From: Gelatoporia subvermispora B
Lineage: Eukaryota; Basidiomycota; Agaricomycetes; Polyporales; Gelatoporiaceae
Reading direction: 5' to 3'
Assembly (NCBI GenBank): GCA_000320605.2
Contig: KB445797.1
Coordinates: 1,510,473 to 1,574,472, forward strand
DNA: 64,000 nt
Of this stretch, positions 47,101 to 58,982 are shown piece by piece. The first letter of the stretch is position 1, and each line of letters opens with the position of its first letter. The notes beneath the pieces are model-generated. The model ran no database searches, was not told where the DNA came from, and was given only the letters and a program-made list of their open reading frames with translations. Both the position numbers and the translations under genes were made by a program.

Positions 47101-50026
47101 GCTCTTCTCATCTACATCACGGATATCCGAGCGCAGGAAGTACTTCAGAGTGGGATACAGGATACACCAGACATCGCTCGGAGGCAGCTGCTTCGCGGCT
47201 GACGCGATGAACGCGGCGGCCCCTGAAAATTCATCAGCACTGCAACGCACATGTCGGAACGCCCCACCCACCTTGTCGTACCCAGATATTAGGATGGTAG
47301 AGGAAGCCAAGCGTCGCACTCATGAACTCCCATATCCTCATCTTCTGGAAGAGGCCCAGCTCGCAGAGGCTAGCCAGCGACGTGAGCACCTTCGCAACAA
47401 CCGTCTCTTCCACGTCTTCACGTAACGTCATGAACGCCTGCAACGCAAAGACCAGCATGCTACTCACCTGACAATGCCTGCAGGATCAGCGGATGTATGT
47501 ACTCCTCAAGGCTTCGACCGCCTGCGCAGGCAGCGATGTCGACGATACTGTCAAAGAAGGCATAGCGCAGCAGCCAGTCGCGGTCGTTCAAGTACGTAAA
47601 CATGTGGCTGAGGAGCACATCGTTCGTCTTTTGCCTGCCCAGGAATATACACAGCGAAGATATATTGTGCAGGACCGCGCGCTTGACGACACTCGACGGG
47701 TCGACGAGCAGCGTTGCGAGTGCGCCGAGGATACTGCTCTGTAGGTCTTGCAGGCTAGCATCATAGGAGACCTGTATCGTGTTAGGAACATTCCAAGGAG
47801 GGGGAAATGATGCGCGAAGTCCACAAACCTCAAAGTGCGCTTCATCATATTCCTGGGTTTCCGCGGAAAGCTTGTATGTCCCATGCGCCTTGAGCGCCTG
47901 GCCCATCTCCAGGTACCGCATGGCGGTGTCCGCAAGCGCAACGACGCACTGCGCAAAAGCGCAGCGCACAGAAACCTCAGGGTCCCGCACGAGGTGCGCG
48001 ATGGCCGGGATGATGTACTCAGGGAAGATCGCCGCGTTGGACGGGGTTATTACCGTCACCAGCATCAGCTGGGCAAAGTCATTGCACGATCAGCTGAAGG
48101 CAAGGTGCAGAACAATACGGATGCGTACGATTTGCATCAGAGTGCGCAAGGCTGCCGCACGCACGATAGCCGCGTCGTCACTGAGGAGATCGACCACATA
48201 CGGGACCATCCGGTCGAGCTTCGCCTCATCCGTGAGGTGGGACGCAAGCGCGAGGAAGACATCCAAGCCGTGCACCTTGGAACTGGGAAGCGAGCAGTTG
48301 CGAATATTAGCGCACACGAGCGCCAAAATGATCAGCGCGGGCCCGTCTAGAGGAAACGTAAGACATCCAAGGACAGCTACTGCGATAGACGGACGCACCC
48401 TCGGTGGCAGCGCGCTTTCCGGAGTTCCATGCGCTCCTCAGTTTGCTGTCACGATTGGGAATGTACAGTTCCACAGGGAGAACGTCCTGTGACAGGTCAG
48501 GGTTGTCTCGTCTTGGGTTCAATGCGAACACACCTGGAATGGCTTCGAAGGTGCAGCGGAGGGCACGTAATCCACCTTGATGTCCATCTTCACGGTCTCC
48601 TCCCCGGTTTCGACAGCCAAGTATGGTTCAATGCTCTCGTAGTCCGCCCATATTCTTTCCATCCGCTGGTCAGAGTCACTAGGTAGCGGCTCGCTCGAAG
48701 TGTTACCCATCAGAGGGTTCGGAGAAGCTGGTGCAGCATTGGACGACTTGACCGTATTGTTGGCAGACGTAGAAGGGGATATTGGGTGCGAGAGGGCATG
48801 AGTGATGAGAGTGAATGGCGAGGGGCTGTGCAATTCATTGATGCTCGAGACGTAATTGTGGAGGAAGGAGTAGAACGCCTCTGGGAAGACAGTTCCGCGG
48901 GAAGTGTGCAACAAGCTGTCAAAGGTGGGCCGGGTTGAAGGGTCCACGGTGATCATTTGCCGAATCATATTCTGCACCAATATCTTAGTGCATGAGGGAT
49001 TCACGTACAGACGCATATACTCACCCGTACGCTCTCGTCCTCGATCGTGTTCAACTGTGACTCGACGCTGTACTCCCCTTCACGGTACTTGAATAGCTGG
49101 CTCAGTGTGAAGAGGGGAGCGCCTTCAAGGAACAGCTCCGCAATCACACAGCCCGCACTGAAGCAGTCCATCGCCTCCGTGACCTTGCCGTCGCGTTTCC
49201 CGTCACTGTCGTCCATCGCAAGCCGCGACTTGCGTGCACTGATCTCTGGGTTGTCTGTAGCGGTATAGAACCGTTCTGGGGCGACATAGCAGGTGCGGCG
49301 CCCGGAGGTGTCGAAGTAGAACGAGAAGTCCGAGGGGTTGTCGAGCGGGAGGTAGGTTGGCTTGTACGACGCGAAGTCCGAGACGTACACCCAATTCCAC
49401 GACGTGACGAGGATGTTCTCCGACTTGATATCCCCATGTGAGACTTTCCGGTTCCGCGCGTCGCGTAGCGCGTTGAGGATCTGGAATGCGATCCATTTCT
49501 TCTCGATGAGACTCAGGAAGGGTCGAGTGCTACGGGAACGTTATGGTCGTTCACATTGGTAGTAACGAGAAACGTACCTGATACGGTCATACAGACTGCT
49601 TGCAACCCACTGCCGAATCACGTATCCCGCCTTGTCCGCATCGACGAAGTACTGGTAACTGTAGATGTTGGGAATGTCCGCAAGTGCTTCGCGCTGAACT
49701 GGTCATCTTCCATCAGGTCCGTGTATACGAGGACATAGTATTGGTTAGCTCACTCTTCAACCTCCTCTCGTACTTTCTCAGCGTGAGACCCGGGTCGGCC
49801 TTGATAAATATCTTCACCACGAGGTAGCCATTCCTATGACGGCACTTGACGGTCTTAAGGAATCGTGCGGAACCCAAGCTACACGAAGTATAGCCTTTAG
49901 TGATGAGGCGGGATACTCATGGATGCACCAACAATACCTCCTCTCGTAGACAATATCACCTCCGAGTTCGGATATAAAGGAGTCCAGAGCCCCGCTAGTG
50001 CGCGTCAGGGACTGCGCGTTGCCCAT
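44187..50026 (-). CDS. VPS15: Vps15, regulatory protein kinase of the Vps34 PI3-kinase complex
   Basis: Anchors and regulates Vps34 in endosomal sorting and autophagy. The start [10 protein letters not shown] is a myristoylation signal, as known for Vps15. The kinase-like domain has [18 protein letters not shown], the catalytic loop [19 protein letters not shown], and [12 protein letters not shown] with DFA in place of DFG, which is usual in this family. CYVAPERF and [17 protein letters not shown] follow. HEAT repeats come next (for example [38 protein letters not shown]), then a Ser/Pro-rich linker and C-terminal WD40 repeats ([20 protein letters not shown] then [33 protein letters not shown]). 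The stop is at 44187. I estimate about 1,500 residues with some fifteen to twenty short introns. The exons that I checked join in phase. Confidence 0.93.
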
Positions 50027-50293
50027 GGTTCCGGTTCAGCATGCGCTCCGAGGGAGAAAGGCAGATGAAGAATAACGAAGAGTAGATGGTATCAAGAATG
50101 TCTAAGAAGTCCCTTGCGTATAGATTATCAGCATAACATGAGTCTAGCTTGAGGTGCGCAGCGCGCTCAGCGCTGCAGCCACAGCAAACGCCGAGGAATC
50201 TCCCCTCTCGGCCGTGTCACGTGTCATAGCAGAGGTAAACCGTCGTTCGGTATTTGTTGTTGTCGCTCCTGTACGAAAAGACGCGGAAGCAAT

Positions 50294-50953
50294 ATGCAAT
50301 TGTATCTTGAAGAAAACACTGCATTTATGACATGGCAGTTATATATGTCATCACTATCTCCTCGCATCGGACGAATACCAGCCACAGGTAACAAATATTT
50401 GGGTACGCACGTGACTCTCACGGAGCACCGCACTGGCGAACTGCCTGTTTGCCACAATTCCATCGAAGGCCTTCACCGCATGACTGCGGGATCCTGCACC
50501 GCTTTGATCTATTCTGCGTGCGTCACAAGCATACTCCCTGTGGTTCCTGTTACTGCTCTATCCTATTGGTCGGTCTTGTCTCGTACTAATAACAGTCCAC
50601 AAAATGGCATAGCTCTGCAAGTCATAATGACACCTTTCCGTTTCCGGGCAACATTCTGCGATACACTCGAGTCAACAGATCCATACACCGTATTCTATGT
50701 GTCGCCGGTGGGAATAGTGTTTCATATCGACGATCGAAGTGGTCTGCGTGCTCTGAGGAACAGGCAACAACTGACGTGGAATGCTTACTGTGACTCGTCA
50801 TCCGGATCTTCTACGACAATTTCGGGTGGAACACTGTGGTACCTTACCCCTGCAAGCCCCTTGAGGATGCTAGATAGGCTCATGAGTCAAGTGTCCTCGG
50901 AACCTTCACCCTGTCAATACACGTTGAGTCTGCTTCATGTGACCTCGAATTAG
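50294..50953 (+). CDS. Uncertain ORF, 219 codons
   Basis: A single uninterrupted frame from ATG 50294 to the stop at 50951. For this AT-balanced region that is longer than expected by chance, but no motif, signal peptide or splice-supported neighbour exon was found. The sequence contains two mildly hydrophobic stretches (ALIYSACVTSILPVVPVTAL and YTVFYVSPVGIVFHI). It may be a chance frame in the Vps15 promoter region or a young gene. Confidence 0.2.
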   Translation: MQLYLEENTAFMTWQLYMSSLSPRIGRIPATGNKYLGTHVTLTEHRTGELPVCHNSIEGLHRMTAGSCTALIYSACVTSILPVVPVTALSYWSVLSRTNNSPQNGIALQVIMTPFRFRATFCDTLESTDPYTVFYVSPVGIVFHIDDRSGLRALRNRQQLTWNAYCDSSSGSSTTISGGTLWYLTPASPLRMLDRLMSQVSSEPSPCQYTLSLLHVTSN

Positions 50954-51907
50954 CCATGGACAATAGAAAATCAATCTTGTTGATATTCATGACCTGGTAC
51001 GCTTATACTCGTTTCAGATGTCTCCGCGTACTAACTAGTAGTACCAGGACTTCGCACCTGATGAAGTTCAATTGTCTTGTTGCGGCAATGACTCCGACAC
51101 CAACACAGCTCGGTGGTGTCCCTGATATCTCTGGAGATTCCGATGACATCGAGTGTGGTGGGACAAGCCATTGCATTCGCACCCTATACGGAGCAGAGCA
51201 GCTACCTCGCCCGGATGAGGCTCATTTGCCGGACTGCACTGCTTAAGCTGGTGGCGTGGGCGCTTTGTACTGTTTTGTACTTTTCGTGGGGCCGGTTTGC
51301 CGCGGTTTGGCTCCCCGCGGCATCATTTCGTGAACCTCATCACTGTGATCACAGGATCTATCTCGGATCTGAGGCTTCCACCTTCGACCGTCGACCCGCG
51401 CAGGTTCTCGGTTGCCAGCTACGAGAATGACAGTTCGCAGACTGACTGTTGATTCATGTAGTATCTCCACAGTAATCCCAGGTGATGAATCCTCAGGCAT
51501 TTTTTGCTGCGGGCACGTGTTAACGGCGCGGTGAGCTGCGCTTCCCAAAAGAGGCAGTTCGGCAACGACCGGCACGGAGCGAGCACTGCCACGCGACGGG
51601 GAGGGCGGGGAGGAGATGTAATCTGCTGTCAGAAGCGGTGTCTGCTTACTGTGGTTCGCGTAGCGTGCATCGGACGTGTCGATGTCGGTCAGCGACGGCG
51701 AAAGCACTTTCGATAGCTGCTCGCGTCTGCGCATCGGAAAGTGCAAGCGCTGTCGTCGGGCGAAAGTGACTAACAGTTGGTCGAGTCATCGCCAGCGAAC
51801 ACCGCTGAAGTGAAGATCGACTCGATTCGGAATAGACACACTGGGTTCATCCTGCCCCGCTGCCCTACCCCGGAGCTCCACGATTCGCAGCCCGAGTCAT
51901 CCGGAAC

Positions 51908-51914
51908 TATATAA
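51908..51914 (+). promoter_or_regulatory. TATA box of the small heat-shock gene
   Basis: TATATAA lies 141 bp before the start codon at 52049, followed by a pyrimidine-rich leader (TCTCTGTTGTTCTCC). Position and sequence fit a strong inducible fungal promoter. I found no clear three-unit heat-shock element. Confidence 0.55.
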
Positions 51915-52048
51915 GCTTGGGATATGTCGTGTTCTGCGCTCCACTTCGCAGCTCTCTGTTGTTCTCCAAAACATCTCTGCTCAGCTTCCAGCTCTCAAGC
52001 TACCTCTCGAAAACAGCTCGTTCTGCGAGCCAACGCTAGGCTTTCTTC

Positions 52049-52839
52049 ATGACTGTTGCTGTTACACCCGCTGTATCCAAGACATACCGCAACAAGATGA
52101 GCGCACATGGTGGCAACTCTCGCGTTGCAGGCATCTCAGAGGCCGAGCTCAAGCGGCGTCTCGAGCGTGTGTTCGCTCAGCGGTACCTCCAGGAACGAAT
52201 CGCACGGTGGCGCAAGCAATCTACGCACAGTAGCCCCCAAGTCTACAAGCCAAGGTATGTGCTGAGTATTACATTATCTAGGTGATTGGCTGACAAATCA
52301 CAAAGGATGGACCTCTACGATGATCCCGAGGACCCCTACATCACGGCGGTGCTCGAACTTCCAGGGGTGCACACGGAAGACCTCAGACTGCGCATCGAGA
52401 ACCACTTCTTGCTCATCGAAGGCCATCGCCGCGGTCCGGGCGTCGCACTCAATGCCACCGCACAGCCCACCGGCAGCAGCGAAGATACAGGAGATGCCGC
52501 GTCCGCAGACCGCAGCGAGCTTGCCCTGGGCAGTTCCACCGTCCAACGCAACGCCAAGGTGCGCGAGCTGCGCTTTGGGCAGTTCCGCCGTGCCATCGAA
52601 CTCCCTCACGGCATGGAGGTAAGCACATGTTCCGTACCGGCTGACTCATCCCTCTTTCTAACTCTCTCGAACAGGCGAGCGACATCCAGACATCGCTGGG
52701 GCTCGGAATGCTGACCCTCTCGTGGCCACGCAACCCCGCCGGCACGGGATGCGCGGTCAAGTCAATGGCTGTGGACGGGAATGTACGGGACCGCACCGAG
52801 CATGGTAGACACGCCTCCCGATCTACGTCTGTTCCGTAA
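52049..52839 (+). CDS. Small heat-shock (Hsp20/alpha-crystallin) protein
   Basis: A probable ATP-independent chaperone. From ATG 52049 an N-terminal region (VAGISEAELKRRLERVFAQR, YLQERIARWRKQ) leads across an intron to the alpha-crystallin domain: DPYITAVLELPGVHTEDLRL, ENHFLLIEGHR, ELRFGQFRRAIELPHGMEA, and after a second intron LGLGMLTLSWPR, which carries the conserved G-x-L strand. A stretch of about 40 residues rich in Ser, Ala, Thr and Gly (NATAQPTGSSEDTGDAASA...) is inserted in the middle of the domain, where classical members have a short loop. The C-terminus ends RSTSVP-stop at 52837. Length about 220 residues. It lacks an obvious I-x-I/V tail motif. Confidence 0.8.
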
Positions 52840-53467
52840 GCTGGCTTTGCGTGGTGGTGTGACTCCTGCCCCGGCCTGGCACATGCATCTTGCGCTGGCA
52901 ATCGCAGGCCCCGTGCTGCGCAAGACCCGTCTTGGGAAGGTCTCTGGCACGAGTCAGACTTCGCGTTTCAGGAGCCGACAACTCGCCACATGTACATTAT
53001 GCTTCAGTTTCCGGTTTCCTCATCACTGTCTTGGATCCCGCTGGTATATATATTGGGCGTGTATTACTGGACATGTCAGTGTACGATTTATAATCCCCAC
53101 TCTCCCCACATTCAATTTGACTTATTCTTAGAGCACTTGAGCATCCCCAATTTGTCTGCTATATGCTATCCGCTTCCGCAGCGTTTGATTAACACATGCA
53201 TAACGCATGCATAACGCACGCATTCGCGCGATGGACCTTCTCTCATTTTGCATGTTGCATCGGCCCCCCTGGTCATTTTTACGAGACAGTCAGATATCCC
53301 CACTATCCCTCCCCATCACTGAATACTTGACTCGAGTCTAATTCACATACATCATTTGCTAATATATGTAACATAGTGTAACATAATGTATATCATCTGC
53401 GACACTCACACAACGATGCACGCGACAGTGTTGACCCTATTCCAGAGTGGTAGTCAGGCACGCCGAC
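52840..53467. other. Convergent intergenic region
   Basis: The 3' flanks of the heat-shock gene and the RING gene. A short GCATAAC repeat occurs near 53195-53220. No gene seen. Confidence 0.5.
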
Positions 53468-55632
53468 CTAATCCTCGTCTTCTTCATCCTCATCCGAAAA
53501 GATAGTGATGCGCCCCGAGCGCGGCACCGAGCCATCGTCTCCATAAAGGTCCCTGCCGACTTATAAGCGCCGACGAATAACGAAAGCGCTCAGGCACACT
53601 CACCTTTCACGCTCAGCGACTTCCGCTGCAAGGTCACTGTCGATGAGTCATTCATTAGCGTGCTGCAACGCGGGGAAGAAGCGCGGGGACGTCACGCACT
53701 GGTCGTCGTCATCGTCATCGTCGTCGAAGCGAAACGACACGGCCTGCGCCATGGTCCGTGACTCCCGGATAGCGCTAGCAGACCTCCGATGGTGGACGAT
53801 CTCATCTCCGTCTCCGTCTCCATCCCCGCCTCCGTCATCATCATTGTCCGACGAACCGAGATGCGGTATACGGTATCGGCTACCATGCGCTTGAACGCCA
53901 GGTACAGCGCGATTTTGCCGTGGCGGTGAGCGTTGTTCTCCGTAGGTTTCATCGCTCTCGTTGTCAGTGAGGTCTATCGTCCGAATGTGACCGCCTCGGG
54001 ATGGGAATCGGAAAAGGGCACCTGCATCGACGTTGTCATCATCATCGTCGATGAAACTGCTCTCGTAGCCTTCCTCGTCATCCATGTCCACATCCTCGTC
54101 TTCATCGTCATCCCCGCTCCCATGCTCGTCGTCACGCTCGCTGATGTGCGCTGCATCTTCATCATCGGTGAGGTCCACCAGTAGCGGAGCCCGAGGCCCG
54201 ACGAGGACATGCCCGTGCGCACCTCCGATAGGCCCGAGATGCACTTCGTCGTCCGTGAAGCCCTCGTACGCCGACATGCCCTCATCTTCATCGTCATACG
54301 TGACCCCGCGCCCGAGCAGCAGATGGCCTAACCCGCCCATCAGCTGTCCAAACGATCCCCCCATCAAGTGCTCCTCCTCCTCTATCTCATCTGACCACTC
54401 GTCCTCCGCATCAGGGTTGCCCGGATACAGCCGCCCGCACTGTGTGCACACACCATCCCAAATCTCATGCAAACAATCCACACAGCGGAAGATCCCCCCG
54501 TCCTCCACATCCTGCACGCCGACGAGGTGCGGCGGGGGCGGCCCCGCATCCGCGCCCGCAGCAAGCCAGGGGAACGGTGCATTGCGTGTCCCGCGTGCAG
54601 GCCGGAAGATATTCACCCACGGGTCCGCGTCACCGTCGGCCACGGCGTCGGGTGGGGGCGCGGGGAGGAGCCCTGCGACGAGTCCGCTCTTGTGCAGCGC
54701 GCTGACGAGGTCGCGGATTCCCCACATGAGCACGGGACGCTCACGCACGACTGCCCGGCAGTGCGGGCATATCTTGCGGCGCGCCCACACGGGCGGGAGC
54801 TCATCCGCAGGCATGTCCGCGGGCGGCGTGCTGAACCAGTTGACGAGGCACGCATAACAGGCGGAGTGCCCGCAGGGCGCAAGGGCGTATGGGCTGTGCA
54901 TTAGGTCGAGGCAGATCTGGCAGGTAAGGGTTTCCTGGAAGGTAGAAAGGAGTGCTTCGTGCTGCTCTATGAGCTGAAAGGATGTCAATAGAGACTGGAG
55001 TTGAGCAACAGCAAACGTACCGATGGCTTCGCAGTGACTTCCGCAGTGAGGTCAACGAGCTCTGAAGTCTGGTTTGGCGGAGGACGAGAGTCCGGTTCTT
55101 CTGGCGCTCGACCTTTCCCCTTGTCACTCGACGGCATTAGCTGAGTACGCACGTCAGTGAGATTTCATTAAAGTTTAGAGTAGAGCAATACCTGCGGTGT
55201 TGCAGACTTGGCACGAGTAAGGAGGGCTGAAGAACTTTGCGGAGCAGCCATCGCGGTTGTACACTGATGCGACGCGCCCGCCAGTGGCGCTACGGGAGGC
55301 GTAGGGATAGCAAGGTGGCCTGAATGCAACGTGCGAGATCCCGAACCGGATGCGACAGGTACAACCTCCTGCGCGTCTCCCTCTCCGCTTACGACGACCG
55401 ACATCTTTCTCTTCTTCTTCCGCCGCTTCCTCTTATCACGTTTTCTGTCAAGGGTATCGGCTACGACAGGTTCGGCTTTTTTCGTCCTGGGGGCCCCGGT
55501 TTCGCTGGTATCTTCCGAATCTGAAAGAACTCTCTTCTGCCCTAAAATCGGACGCGCACTTGGACCGGAGCTCGTTGCGCGACTTGTGCCAGCTGTACGA
55601 ATTGCGGCTGCTGCACGAGCAGGGGATGACAT
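53468..55632 (-). CDS. RING-finger protein with acidic tracts, probable E3 ubiquitin ligase
   Basis: From ATG 55632 (MSSPARAAAAIRTAGTS) a basic, nuclear-signal-like region (RKRDKRKRRKKKRKMS) precedes a C3HC4 RING: CQICLDLMHSPYALAPCGHS, CYACLVNWF, then CPHCRAVV. A second cysteine pair motif lies further on (FRCVDCLHEIWDGVCTQCGR), probably a zinc ribbon. The second half is highly acidic, with Asp/Glu runs such as DDDEDEDVDMDDEEGYESS. Two 3' introns (donors GTGCGT and GTGAGT) join the Asp run to DLAAEVAERERDLYGDDGS and end SDEDEEDED-stop at 53468; without them the frame would stop at 53648. RING proteins of this type usually act as ubiquitin ligases. The target is unknown; the basic and acidic regions suggest chromatin or nuclear work. 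Confidence 0.8.
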
Positions 55633-56152
55633 GATAAGTTAGTCAAAAGTGTACGAGTCCCAGCCCTTCCAGATAGTCAGAAACCGGGGCTGAATGTCAA
55701 TGCCGAGGAGCAGGAGGGTCGAGTACCTCGTCAAAGAGTAAAGAAGGACGGACGAGTGGTCGACGCGGAGAGCACCATAAGCTCGAAAAAGGAAGTCGCA
55801 CGTGAATGTCGCGTGCGCTTATTTCAAACTCCGGCTGCAGCGCATGGGCGCCCGTGATCAGAGTGCCGACTCCAAAGGTCGGCAAGCGGTTGGTCCGAAC
55901 AGGTTGGTTGTATGCTGCAGTCTACTTCACTTCTGTGTTCAGGTGCGTCTAGAACATATTATATCCGGGCGTATAAGCCTAATCTCAGGCTTCAGGCTCT
56001 ACCTACGCTCAGTGTTCTCGATAAACCAGTCAAGACACCGTGCAATCACGCCGAGCTGGGATTCTTAGAGTCGAACTAGGATACCCGGAACCTACTTTCG
56101 GGCAGAAAAGTCTGTCTTTTCTCGTATCAAAGATATACCCAGCCTATTGGCA
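55633..56152. other. Divergent promoter region
   Basis: Lies between the starts of the RING gene (minus) and the transporter gene (plus). No repeat or RNA gene seen. Confidence 0.5.
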
Positions 56153-57874
56153 ATGCGTCCTGCTGGTCTCAATATCGGTTTGCCTCCCCCCGGGCAGCCA
56201 GACGCGCTGCGATCACCGACATTCGAGCAACCCTCAAGTCCACTGTGGTACATCCCCTTCCAAGAAGATGGCCGCCCCATGTGGACTCTGCCTTCGGTCA
56301 CAGACGACGTGCAGTGGCCTCTTGCAGCATACGAACACCGACCGGCTCTGCTAGGTCCTCCAGCACCGCTCGCAATGACTGGCGACACGCACCCTATGGT
56401 AGTTCGCTGGTCGGACTATTTGCAGGCACCGCGTCCGAGCTCCTCTCCGCGTCAACGCATTGGGTTTGCGGGTACCACACCCACAATTCCCCTTGCCCCT
56501 GCAGAGACTGCAGCACAGTCTCCAGCGTTCTCTGACGGCGGCTTACTATCTCCATCACTTCCCATTCACTCAACACACGCCTCAGCTCTTGTGAAGCGTG
56601 CCACCCGTTCGAGGAAGCGGACGCGTTCGCTTGCGCGCCTAACACGTGCGCAGAGTGCGTTTGGCTCCATGAACTCGCAAGCGTTATGGCTTGCGCTGTA
56701 CTTCGCCTTCAACCTCGGCTTGACACTGTATAACAAAGGTGTCCTCGTTCGGTTCCCATTCCCGTACACTTTGACGGCCTTGCATGCGTTTTTTGGAAGC
56801 ATTGGTGGCTGGGTTCTGAAGAGCCGTGGCGCGTATGTCCCTGCTCGTCTCGATGCGCGTAGCGAGCTAGCGCTGGCAGCTTTCAGCGTGCTATATGCTG
56901 TGAATATTGCAGTGAGCAATGTCTCGCTGCAGCTAGTCACGATCCCGGTTCGTTTTCATTCCACGCTCCCTATCTCTCAGTCCGTGTTTAGTGATGGTGT
57001 ACATCAGTTCCACCAAGTTGTTCGTGCGGCGACGCCAATCTTCACGACCATCCTGTCCGCGTTCCTCTTCGGTATGCAATTCAACCAGAGGAAACTCGTT
57101 ACACTTGTGCCTGTGATCTGCGGCGTTGCCCTCGCGTACGGTGGTTCATGATCTTATCTTCTGAACAACCCATTGACTGCGTTGCTCCCACAGGACATAT
57201 GGCGACTATTATTTCACATTCTCTGGTCTCCTACTCACACTCCTCGGCACCTTCCTCGCCGCACTCAAGACAATCTACACCAATGTCCTACAATCCCGCG
57301 GCCCCGCTCTTACCACCACTCCCACTCCATCTAGACACACGGAGACCCTCTCAATGGAACATCTTCTGCCCCCGCGCCTTGGACTACATCCGCTCGATCT
57401 CCTCACACGCATGTCGCCTCTCGCCTGCGCACAGTGCATCCTCTATGCCTGCCTCTCAGGCGAGCTGACTGAACTATTTAAGTACATCCGTTGTGCGCCC
57501 CAAGTGGACGCATACACGGGGTGTCACTTACGCGGCTGGGTGGGCATTTTAGCCCTGCTAGGGAATGGTGTCATAGCATTCGGACTGAACGTCGTGAGCC
57601 TGACGGCGAACGGACGGGTGGGCGCGCTCAGTATGACAGTTGCAGGTACGTGCACTAAGTGTCAAACGCCGCCTGATGCTGATGGAAGTGTGTAGCGAAT
57701 GTGAAGCAGGCGCTGACCATTCTGTGCGCTGTAGTCCTGTTCGAGCTGACGATCGCGCCGGTGAACGCTCTCGGCATCGGCGCAACGCTTGCGGGTGGCG
57801 CGTGGTATGCCTTTGTCGAGTATCGGGAGAAGATGCTCACGCGGAAGCTCCCCGCCAGTACATCGCGGTGCTGA
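56153..57874 (+). CDS. Triose-phosphate-transporter-family (nucleotide-sugar transporter-like) protein
   Basis: A polytopic membrane protein of the TPT/DUF250 (drug/metabolite transporter) group, related to yeast Sly41 and expected in ER or Golgi. The first ATG in frame is at 56153. A soluble Pro/Ser-rich region of about 170 residues with a basic end (KRATRSRKRTRSLARLTR) precedes the first membrane segment (MNSQALWLALYFAFNLGLTL). Then come YNKGVLVRFPFPYTLTALHA, VSNVSLQLVTIP joined across an intron to FHQVVRAATPIFTTILSAFL, YGDYYFTFSGLLLTLLGTFL, KTIYTNVLQ, NVVSLTANGRVGALSMTVAA and NVKQALTILCAVVLFEL. It ends RKLPASTSRC-stop at 57872. Three introns, all in phase. About 500 residues in total. The substrate cannot be told. 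Confidence 0.87.
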
Positions 57875-58982
57875 GTGCGTTGCAGTGATACCAAAGATAT
57901 TGGATGGCGGAGGTAAATTTGTATCGGTATTTGCGGATTCGGACATGTATTTTCGAAGCGTGCAGGGACACGTACATACCTAGACTCTCCAGTCTCTCAG
58001 AGCATACCCATACCCGTACACTCATACTATTTGTAACTCGCCTAGCTTTGCCACGTCCCAGAGCATAACGCTCAATGCAAAATCCTTTGCGCTCGTTTTC
58101 GCCTCGTTGTCTGCTGGAAGTATACAACGTCATTTGTGACTTCTGCGCAAAGTCTGCGTAAGCCAGTCTGCGGACTACGACACGTTCACTAGAGATGCAG
58201 GATATCTCCGATCTTAATGTCACATTGCAGCCATTTAGTCTGATGTTTGCACCGTTCGTGAAGAGTTGTATGGGGCGAGTCAGTCATGGTGGGCGTGGAT
58301 CCCGATCTTGCCTGGCAGGAAGAAGAGCTGGACGCACGCGATGCTATGTACCAATACGGGGCTATGAGGTATGGGGGCACCTGCCATCGTAAGCATGACG
58401 TGTCGATGAATCTTGAACAACGGGGCCTTAAGCTTGGGGCTTCATAATCGGTGAACTGGGGCGCATATTTCCGACATAACTCATTCATCGTGCCTTTTCC
58501 ATACAAGCATGGCTTCGAGTGTCTTGTCGTTATCCAAGTAATGAACTTCGCATTACGGGACAATATCCTCGGATACTCAAGATGATAATCAACCCTCGAT
58601 TAAAACGCAAAAGGCCATCTATAACGATACCGAAAAGATAGATCATCGCATCCAGGTTTGATTGTGGGAGTAATTCAAGTAATAGGACCCTACTTGGCGC
58701 ATGTTCACAAACTACTGTACACTCAAATGTATGACAGATGCCATTCAATAACAAGTGTCCTCGTCAATGATGGTGTTCTCACTCGGTCGGAAAGTTGTCC
58801 TGAAGTGCTTGTATGAATGCTTGATTCGTGGTCACCTCATGCGCAACTCACTTTCGTCACAAGTCTGTTTGGCTAAGTTGAATCCACTTGTCGTGCCTCT
58901 TCGTCTCTGAGCTGACAATCCTTCTCGAATGTTTTCCTCACCTAACGAATATATCTACGGTTATCCCCAATTAATTGATATA
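57875..58982. other. Intergenic; right part belongs to the duplicated segment
   Basis: No gene is recognised up to about 58785. From there the DNA is part of the directly duplicated segment and forms the 3' flank of the M20 gene. Confidence 0.5.

Larger units (their letters stand above)
50027..52048. other. Divergent intergenic region with one unexplained ORF
   Basis: About 2 kb between Vps15 (minus) and the small heat-shock gene (plus). It contains a 219-codon open frame (listed separately), a Ser/Arg/Pro-rich minus-strand frame at 51243-51746 that I do not support as a gene, and a TATA box near the right end. Confidence 0.45.

Noticed and set aside
51243..51746. 167-codon minus-strand open frame
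   Set aside because: The frame begins with TTG; its first ATG lies a few codons later. No motif, intron or conserved composition was seen.
53648..53696. Stop at 53648 as the end of the RING gene
   Set aside because: A GTGCGT donor, a CTAATG branch-like site and a CGACAG acceptor remove this stop and continue into an acidic exon that ends at 53468.
54084..54857. 257-codon plus-strand open frame
   Set aside because: Antisense to the acidic part of the RING gene; Ser-rich translation is the mirror of GAT/GAC/GAG codons.
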